From the NCBI GenBank assembly GCA_024711295.1, contig JANJTB010000016.1, positions 1 through 64,000 of the forward strand: a stretch of DNA of 64,000 nt. Reading direction: 5' to 3'. Position numbers and translations under genes: made by a program. Source of the stretch: a bacterium (GTDB lineage: Bacteria; Bacteroidota; Ignavibacteria; Kapaibacteriales; UBA2268). The first letter of the stretch is position 1; every line of letters starts with the position of its first letter. The notes beneath the pieces were generated by a model, which saw only the letters and a list, made by a program, of their open reading frames with translations, made no database searches and was not told the DNA's origin. Below are positions 58,660 through 64,000 of the stretch, one piece after another.

Positions 58660-60575
58660 TATTTATAACTCCTGACTGTTAAGTGAACATTTTCGAATTC
58701 TAATGGCTCGACGTGGCGAACCGGTTTTTTATCTACGCCTTGGTATTCCCAGGCAGCAACATGAGCAAAATCCTGGTCGTTACGTTTAGCTTCACCATCT
58801 TCGGTTTGGTGTTCTTCTCTGAAGTGAGCACCGCATGATTCGTCTCTTTCGAGAGCATCCCAAACCAAAACTTCTGCAAACTCAAGGAAATCTGCTACTC
58901 TGAGAGCTTTTTCGAGTGCAATGTTTACATCGGAATTTTCCCCGGTTACATTAACATTGCTCCAGAATTCTTCTCTTATTTGAGGAATTTGTTGCAAGGC
59001 TTCTTTCAATCCTTTTTCGTTACGTCCCATACCTGCCTTATCCCAAACAATTTTACCTAGTTCGCGGTGGAATGAAGTAGGAGTACGCTTACCTTTTATG
59101 GAAAGTAATGTACTAATACGATTTTTCGCATCTTCCTCAGCTTTCTTAAATTCTGCATGATTTATGTCAATAGAGCGGTCAAGTGCTGCATTAGCAAAGT
59201 AATGTCCTATTGTGTAAGGAATTACGAAATACCCGTCTGCAAGTCCTTGCATCAAGGCACTTGCACCAAGACGATTTGCACCGTGGTCGGAGAAATTAGC
59301 TTCGCCAATTACATGAAGACCCGGGATTGTGCTCATTAAATTATAATCTACCCAAAGCCCGCCCATAGTATAGTGTGAAGCGGGATATATACGCATAGGT
59401 GTCTGATATGGGTCGTCGCCTGTAATTCTCTCGTACATTTCAAACAAGTTGCCATATCTTTCTTCGATAGCACTCTTTCCAAGTCGTTTGATTGCATCAG
59501 CAAAATCGAGATATACACCGTATCCCGAAGCGCCTACGCCACGTCCTTCGTCGCAAACTTGTTTGGCAGCTCTCGATGAGATATCTCTTGGTGACAGATT
59601 ACCAAAGCTCGGATATTTTCTTTCTAAGTAATAATCTCTTTCATTTTCGGGAATATCTTCAGGTCTGCGCTTGTCTCCTGCTTTCTTTGGCACCCAAATT
59701 CTACCGTCGTTTCTCAGTGATTCCGACATAAGTGTGAGTTTGGACTGATAATCTCCGCTGACAGGAATACATGTAGGATGTATTTGTGTAAAACAAGGAT
59801 TAGCAAATGCAGCACCTTTTTTGTATGCTCTGTAAGTTGATGTAACATTACATGCTTGTGCGTTTGTTGATAAAAAGAATACGTTGCCGTAACCACCTGT
59901 AGCCAGAACTACTGCATCACCAACATGTGATTCAATTTTGCCGGAAACAAGATCACGGGTAACAATACCTCTTGCAACACCGTCAATAACTACAACATCG
60001 AGCATTTCTTTACGAACATGCATCTTAACTTTATTAGCGCCGACCATTCTCATCAGTGCAGAATATGCACCCAATAATAATTGCTGGCCTGTTTGCCCTC
60101 TTGCGTAAAATGTACGGGATACTTGAGCACCACCAAATGAGCGGTTAGATAATGTGCCTCCGTATTCACGTGCAAAAGGGACACCTTGTGCCACACATTG
60201 GTCAATAATATTTGTACTTACCTGAGCAAGTCTGTAAACGTTATGTTCGCGGGCTCTGAAATCTCCACCTTTGACAGTATCGTAAAACAAACGCCAAACA
60301 CTGTCTCCGTCATTCTGGTAATTTTTGGCTGCATTGATACCGCCTTGGGCAGCAATACTATGTGCTCTGCGTGCACTGTCGTGATATGTAAATGCTTCAA
60401 CATTATAGCCTAACTCAGCCATAGTAGCTGCAGCAGATGCTCCTGCAAGGCCTGTACCCACAACAAGGACTTTATATTTTCTTTTGTTGGCGGGGTTAAT
60501 CAGTTTCATATCAAATCTGTATTTGTCCCATGACTGTGCTATTGGTCCGCCAGGTACTTTTGACTCTAATTTCAT
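58659..60575 (-). CDS. sdhA: Succinate dehydrogenase/fumarate reductase flavoprotein subunit
   Basis: A 638-residue catalytic subunit. The dinucleotide-binding motif is [19 protein letters not shown] (38-56), and the flavin-attaching His is His72 in [15 protein letters not shown]. Further motifs include the capping-domain stretch [38 protein letters not shown] and [25 protein letters not shown]. It interconverts succinate and fumarate on the cytoplasmic face of the membrane. The gene overlaps sdhC by 4 nt and sdhB by one base, giving strict coupling and equal expression of the three subunits. Length is typical of the non-classical (b558) type. Confidence 0.97.
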   Translation of the reverse strand: MKLESKVPGGPIAQSWDKYRFDMKLINPANKRKYKVLVVGTGLAGASAAATMAELGYNVEAFTYHDSARRAHSIAAQGGINAAKNYQNDGDSVWRLFYDTVKGGDFRAREHNVYRLAQVSTNIIDQCVAQGVPFAREYGGTLSNRSFGGAQVSRTFYARGQTGQQLLLGAYSALMRMVGANKVKMHVRKEMLDVVVIDGVARGIVTRDLVSGKIESHVGDAVVLATGGYGNVFFLSTNAQACNVTSTYRAYKKGAAFANPCFTQIHPTCIPVSGDYQSKLTLMSESLRNDGRIWVPKKAGDKRRPEDIPENERDYYLERKYPSFGNLSPRDISSRAAKQVCDEGRGVGASGYGVYLDFADAIKRLGKSAIEERYGNLFEMYERITGDDPYQTPMRIYPASHYTMGGLWVDYNLMSTIPGLHVIGEANFSDHGANRLGASALMQGLADGYFVIPYTIGHYFANAALDRSIDINHAEFKKAEEDAKNRISTLLSIKGKRTPTSFHRELGKIVWDKAGMGRNEKGLKEALQQIPQIREEFWSNVNVTGENSDVNIALEKALRVADFLEFAEVLVWDALERDESCGAHFREEHQTEDGEAKRNDQDFAHVAAWEYQGVDKKPVRHVEPLEFENVHLTVRSYK

Positions 60576-61342
60576 AATCCTACTACTCCTTTGCCTAATC
60601 CAAAAATCATTACAGAAACAGGTACAGAGCTAAATCCTATAAATAAACCCCATCCAATAATTCTACTGACACTATTTAATATCGGGGTTAGTCTGGGACC
60701 ATTCCATCCAAGAGTTTGAAACATACTCTGTACTGCATGCGTGAGGTGTAGTCCTACAAACAGCACAAACAGTATATAAACAACAGATATATGCCATTTG
60801 CTGAATCCTGTGATGACCATTTTGAAGGCATCGTGCCTTGAAAAAATTCCATCGCCGGCACTACGCGAAATCATCTCACCATCAACTTCGATAATTGCTT
60901 CTGTCTGAAGTTTAGGACCGTAAGGTTCTTCATAAGTTGCATATTCGGGGTTTGTAACATGAGCTGTAAAATGAAGTAAATGATAAAACGCAAACAGAAA
61001 TATTAATATTCCTGTATAAATCATAGTTCTAGAATACAAAGTTGATTTTATGTAATTCTTAACTTTGTAGTTCTCCGGTTTTGCAGAATTGTTCAATAAT
61101 TTGAGCTTAATTGATGTAATAACATGCAGTATTATGCTCGCCAAAAGCACAAGCCTGACAACCCAGAGCAATTCGCCTGTTGATTGAAGGAAATGCGCAT
61201 AAGTATTGAATACTTCTCTTCCGAGAAATACCTGCAAATTACCCAACATGTGACCAATCAAAAACAGGACTAGTAATGCACCTGTAGCTGCCATAATCAC
61301 TTTGTTGAATATCGTTGAGTTAAATGGGTTAAATTTACTCAT
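60572..61342 (-). CDS. sdhC: Succinate dehydrogenase cytochrome b558 subunit
   Basis: A 256-residue membrane anchor with five predicted membrane helices (roughly 12-34, 55-75, 105-130, 178-200, 225-248). Conserved His residues in [30 protein letters not shown] and [15 protein letters not shown] are candidate ligands of the two haems b expected in this single-subunit anchor type. It delivers electrons between the Fe-S subunit and menaquinone. First gene of the sdhCAB operon. Two TAnnTTTG-like sequences lie upstream on the minus strand but lack a -33 partner. Confidence 0.94.
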   Translation of the reverse strand: MSKFNPFNSTIFNKVIMAATGALLVLFLIGHMLGNLQVFLGREVFNTYAHFLQSTGELLWVVRLVLLASIILHVITSIKLKLLNNSAKPENYKVKNYIKSTLYSRTMIYTGILIFLFAFYHLLHFTAHVTNPEYATYEEPYGPKLQTEAIIEVDGEMISRSAGDGIFSRHDAFKMVITGFSKWHISVVYILFVLFVGLHLTHAVQSMFQTLGWNGPRLTPILNSVSRIIGWGLFIGFSSVPVSVMIFGLGKGVVGL

Positions 61343-61492
61343 AACAATTTTTAGTTAGTTTATAAATATGTAAAATATAATCTTTGTTGTGATAAAATAA
61401 CAATAAACAAAAATATCAAAATTATTTATAATACCGTTATTTTTATTTGACGAAAAATTTATTTTTTATTAGTAAAATCATTAAAATTGAAA

Positions 61493-63376
61493 TTACGACT
61501 TTTTCCATATTGGTAAAGTAATATAAAAAGTACTGCCACTTGATGTATCGCTCTCGACTCTGATTTGCCCGTTATGTTTTTCGATAAACTCTTTGCATAG
61601 CAATAGCCCTAATCCTGTACTTGGTTCTCCGTCAGTTCCGAGGCGGGATACTTTTTTGTCTATTCTGAATAAATTATTCATCATTTCTTCGCTCATTCCT
61701 ATTCCGGAATCTCTAACAAATATGGTTGCCAATTCATCATTTGAAACCTCTGATAGTCCAATTTCTATCTTTCCTTCTGCAGGGGTAAACTTGATAGCGT
61801 TACTAATCAAATTGCGTAATACTGAATTCAACATTTGCATATCAGCATTCACATACAAGTCAGGCGGGATATTGTTAGTAGCTTGTAGACCTTTGTTTTT
61901 GAATGTTTCAGCAGTGATATCAAGTATATTGCGAACCAAATGACTTGGGCTGCACTTAACAGGCTCGAACGACATTACTCCGCGCTGAATTCTTGACCAC
62001 TCCAACAAGTTGTCAATCAGCTTATAGAGATTTTCTGCGGATTCTTTTAATTTACGACTTACTTCCTGAACTTCTTTCATGGTCAGGTTGTCAATATCTT
62101 CTGCCATGATTCTTGTTAACCCCAAAAATCCCGAGAATGGGCTTCTTAGGTCGTGAGCAATAATTGAGAAAAACTTGTCTTTTGATGAATTAAGCTGGGC
62201 AAGCTCAATGTTTTTTAATCTGAGCTCCTCTTCTGCTAACTTCTTTTCTGTTATATCTGTGCAACTTCCGTATATCTTCTTTTTGTTGGTAATATCGTCG
62301 TAGGTGCTTTTTATTGAAAACTTCAACCACTTCAGTTCATGATTATTCTTTAAAATTCTCACTTGAATTTCTTTACTGACTCCAGGCTCAGTAGTCAGAA
62401 ATTGATTCCTGAATTCTTGTAGATCTTCATTGTAAATCATAAAATCAAGCGATTGATTTTTTAAAATTTGTGATGAAGTATATCCTGTTACCTTTTGCGT
62501 AGCACCTGTAACCCAGTTTAGTACATAGTTTTCATCAATCTGAAGATAAGAAAATGTAAAATCAGATGTTGTATCCGACAAAATTCTGTAACGCTCTTCA
62601 CTCTCTTTGATAGCTGCTTCGGAGAATATTCTCTCTGATATATTCCTGTATATTGATTGGTAAGTATTATCCGGCATTTTTTTTGTGCGCATCTCTACAT
62701 AAACCTTAGTTCCGTCAGGTCTTATCAAAACTCTGTTGTTTTCAACAATCAAACCCTCATCAAGCAAATCAAATCTGAATGGCTTACTCAACACACTGTG
62801 CTCTTCGAAAGGTATTTCCGAGATGTGCTTTCCGATAATCTCACCACGCTCAAGCCCGGTCATTTCGCAGAATGCTGAGTTTGCCAAAAGTATTTGACCT
62901 CCTGTATTACCAACAAGTATTCCATCTACTGCCAACTCAATTAATTCTCTGTAAATAGCTTCGCTGCGTGCAAGATCCTCTTCAATCATTTTTCGTTCTG
63001 TAATGTCACGACCGGTACCGAGCAACGCAATTATATTCCCTTTATTGTCGAAAATACTTTTTGATGCCCAGCCAATCCATCTCCAACCAATAACTGTCAT
63101 TGCCCTTTCCTCGTAATAACAACTGTAAGGTGGCTCGAAAAGCTTCCTGATGGCTTGTTCTACTGTACTTAAGTCTTCCGGATGAACTAATGGAATATAA
63201 GAATTGCCAAGCAATTCTTCCTTTGTTTTGCCAAAGAATTGGCAGTATGAAGGGCTTGCGTAGATGAACTTTCCTGCTACATCAGTTTTTACAATTAAAT
63301 CTGTTTGATTCTCGACCAATATTTTGTATTCTTCATCACTCCTGATCTGAAGTGAGTCAACAGTATCTGAACCCAT
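61493..63376 (-). CDS. Soluble PAS-domain sensor histidine kinase
   Basis: A 627-residue kinase without membrane segments. There are three PAS domains (~12-128, 138-250, 262-380); the first and third end in PAC-like DITERK and DITEKK stretches. HisKA has His408 in FFSIIAHDLRSPFSGF. The HATPase domain has NLISNAIKFT, VRDSGIGM and STGLGLLLCKEFIEKHNGQI. It is a close paralogue of the kinase at 21.3-23.2 kb, sharing the motif around the His and the C-terminal ESDTSSGSTFYITLP-like end. No regulator is adjacent. The 150 nt between it and sdhC contains no terminator, but they may be separate units. Confidence 0.93.
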   Translation of the reverse strand: MGSDTVDSLQIRSDEEYKILVENQTDLIVKTDVAGKFIYASPSYCQFFGKTKEELLGNSYIPLVHPEDLSTVEQAIRKLFEPPYSCYYEERAMTVIGWRWIGWASKSIFDNKGNIIALLGTGRDITERKMIEEDLARSEAIYRELIELAVDGILVGNTGGQILLANSAFCEMTGLERGEIIGKHISEIPFEEHSVLSKPFRFDLLDEGLIVENNRVLIRPDGTKVYVEMRTKKMPDNTYQSIYRNISERIFSEAAIKESEERYRILSDTTSDFTFSYLQIDENYVLNWVTGATQKVTGYTSSQILKNQSLDFMIYNEDLQEFRNQFLTTEPGVSKEIQVRILKNNHELKWLKFSIKSTYDDITNKKKIYGSCTDITEKKLAEEELRLKNIELAQLNSSKDKFFSIIAHDLRSPFSGFLGLTRIMAEDIDNLTMKEVQEVSRKLKESAENLYKLIDNLLEWSRIQRGVMSFEPVKCSPSHLVRNILDITAETFKNKGLQATNNIPPDLYVNADMQMLNSVLRNLISNAIKFTPAEGKIEIGLSEVSNDELATIFVRDSGIGMSEEMMNNLFRIDKKVSRLGTDGEPSTGLGLLLCKEFIEKHNGQIRVESDTSSGSTFYITLPIWKKS

Positions 63377-63703
63377 ATTTCAATTCCGTAAAATTCCGGT
63401 TTTTACTAAAAAAGGGAATAACATATTTAATATTAGCCATCTAAGATAACTAATTATTTAATAAAAATCTCATTGTTATTATACTAATATAAGAAAAAAA
63501 GAAATATGTAATTACTTAATATTTTATTAATTTATTCATTTTGTAAAAAATCAGCTGATTTTATTTGTAATTAGGTTTTAGAAACTATGGTTCGGCAAAA
63601 TTTTTTATGAAAATTAACGTTTCTAATTAATTGATTACAAAGTAAATCAATTTTTGTGAATTGAGTTAGTTATTGATTAGATAAGATTTAAATTGGATTA
63701 TTA
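63377..63703. other. Divergent intergenic region with two inverted repeats
   Basis: This AT-rich region lies between the divergent kinase and VWA genes. It holds a perfect 16-bp palindrome (63547-63562) and a looser inverted repeat AATTGATT-N8-AATCAATT (63629-63652). I see no RNA gene and no full promoter consensus. Confidence 0.55.
63547..63562. promoter_or_regulatory. Perfect 16-bp palindrome, candidate operator
   Basis: AAAATCAG-CTGATTTT is a perfect dyad without a loop, the shape expected of a dimeric regulator's operator. It lies 141 nt before the VWA gene and 170 nt before the kinase start on the other side. Confidence 0.4.
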
Positions 63704-64000
63704 ATGAATTCATACAGTTTGGGTATATCAGGTTCGTGGTGGTTGATGGTTTTATTATTGGTAATATCAGTAATATTCACAATATTTGTTTACTACCGAA
63801 CAAACCCGCCTGTAAGCAAACAAAAAAGGGGATTGTTGGCTCTGCTAAGAAGTATTGCACTATCATTGTTGATATTTGCAATATTCGAACCTGTGCTGAC
63901 AGGCGTCAGAAGCAAAATTATTAATCCTAAAATTGCTGTAATGATGGATAATTCTTCATCAATGAATCTTGATGATGCAGGTGGCAACCGTAAGTCGAAG
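63704..64000 (+). CDS. Membrane protein with VWA-like start (3' partial)
   Basis: The frame opens at ATG 63704 and runs off the right edge, giving 99 visible residues. Two hydrophobic helices (WWLMVLLLVISVIFTIFVYY, ~12-31; LLALLRSIALSLLIFAIF, ~44-61) are followed by PKIAVMMDNSSSMNLDD, which resembles the first strand and MIDAS (D-x-S-x-S) of a VWA domain. The layout of two N-terminal helices followed by VWA is that of BatA/BatB-like or DUF4159-associated membrane proteins of Bacteroidota. Function and length cannot be judged from this fragment. Confidence 0.72.
   Translation, partial: MNSYSLGISGSWWLMVLLLVISVIFTIFVYYRTNPPVSKQKRGLLALLRSIALSLLIFAIFEPVLTGVRSKIINPKIAVMMDNSSSMNLDDAGGNRKSK

Noticed and set aside
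1-64000. CRISPR array, prophage, insertion sequence, rRNA or tRNA genes
   Set aside because: I saw no regularly spaced repeats, no integrase, transposase or phage structural gene, and no sequence with tRNA or rRNA signatures.

Overview
The window is AT-rich bacterial chromosome carrying 43 recognisable intact genes, three disrupted genes and several gene fragments. Seven genes (one broken) encode secreted proteins with C-terminal Type IX secretion (T9SS) sorting domains. Promoters of the Bacteroidota type (TTTG-N19-TAnnTTTG) can be read in places, and a b558-type succinate dehydrogenase/fumarate reductase is present. Many secreted proteins have 'choice-of-anchor'-like Ig repeats, and several T9SS tails end in VEKFVKM-like residues. 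Together this points to the Bacteroidota/Chlorobiota (FCB) group, probably an Ignavibacteria or Candidatus Kapabacteria-like heterotroph. That placement is inference from gene content; no rRNA or tRNA gene was found.

Layout. 1-2.4 kb: end of a WD40-like T9SS protein, a DUF1016/YhcG-type nuclease, then an orphan T9SS-tail scrap and a GC-rich palindrome. 2.5-6 kb: tRNA-dihydrouridine synthase coupled to a glycosyltransferase, a divergent methyltransferase, and an OsmC protein. 6-11.3 kb: mltG, a GH23 transglycosylase lipoprotein and a RelA/SpoT homologue in a tight run, followed by recA. 11.3-18.7 kb: FkbM methyltransferase, an unknown exported protein, TerC, glutamine cyclotransferase, a capsule/exopolysaccharide priming transferase with a structured leader, and a large lipoprotein with a protease-like domain. 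18.7-25.5 kb (minus strand): PAS kinase, GT2, GT4 and SmpB as an overlapping run, then a GH20 hexosaminidase. 25.8-32.4 kb: recQ facing a DUF481/helical-protein pair, a receiver-kinase protein and a GT4. 32.6-36.5 kb: two glycosyltransferases and an acyltransferase. 36.6-50.7 kb: a HIRAN/J-domain-like pair, three giant T9SS exoproteins and nadD. 50.8-57.8 kb: accessory segment with a lipoprotein, a PKD/T9SS protein, a decaying toxin-antitoxin locus, an antitoxin fragment and a broken RCC1-repeat T9SS gene. 57.9-64 kb: sdhCAB, a second PAS kinase and the start of a membrane VWA protein.

Functionally the window mixes housekeeping (RecA, RecQ, SmpB, Dus, NadD, Sdh, MltG) with envelope and extracellular work: glycan assembly by five glycosyltransferases, a priming transferase and an acyltransferase; peptidoglycan processing; and extracellular hydrolases and adhesin-like proteins. 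Regulation is visible as two soluble PAS histidine kinases, a receiver-ATPase protein lacking the usual phosphoacceptor histidine, and a ppGpp synthetase whose hydrolase site is degenerate. I found no defence island, CRISPR array or prophage. The most unusual observations are the repeated T9SS 'KFVKM' tail cassette with orphan remnants beside nuclease and toxin-antitoxin genes, two genes broken by single in-frame TAA codons, the HIRAN/HPD pair, the REC-HATPase protein and the three-part lipoprotein at 15.6 kb.
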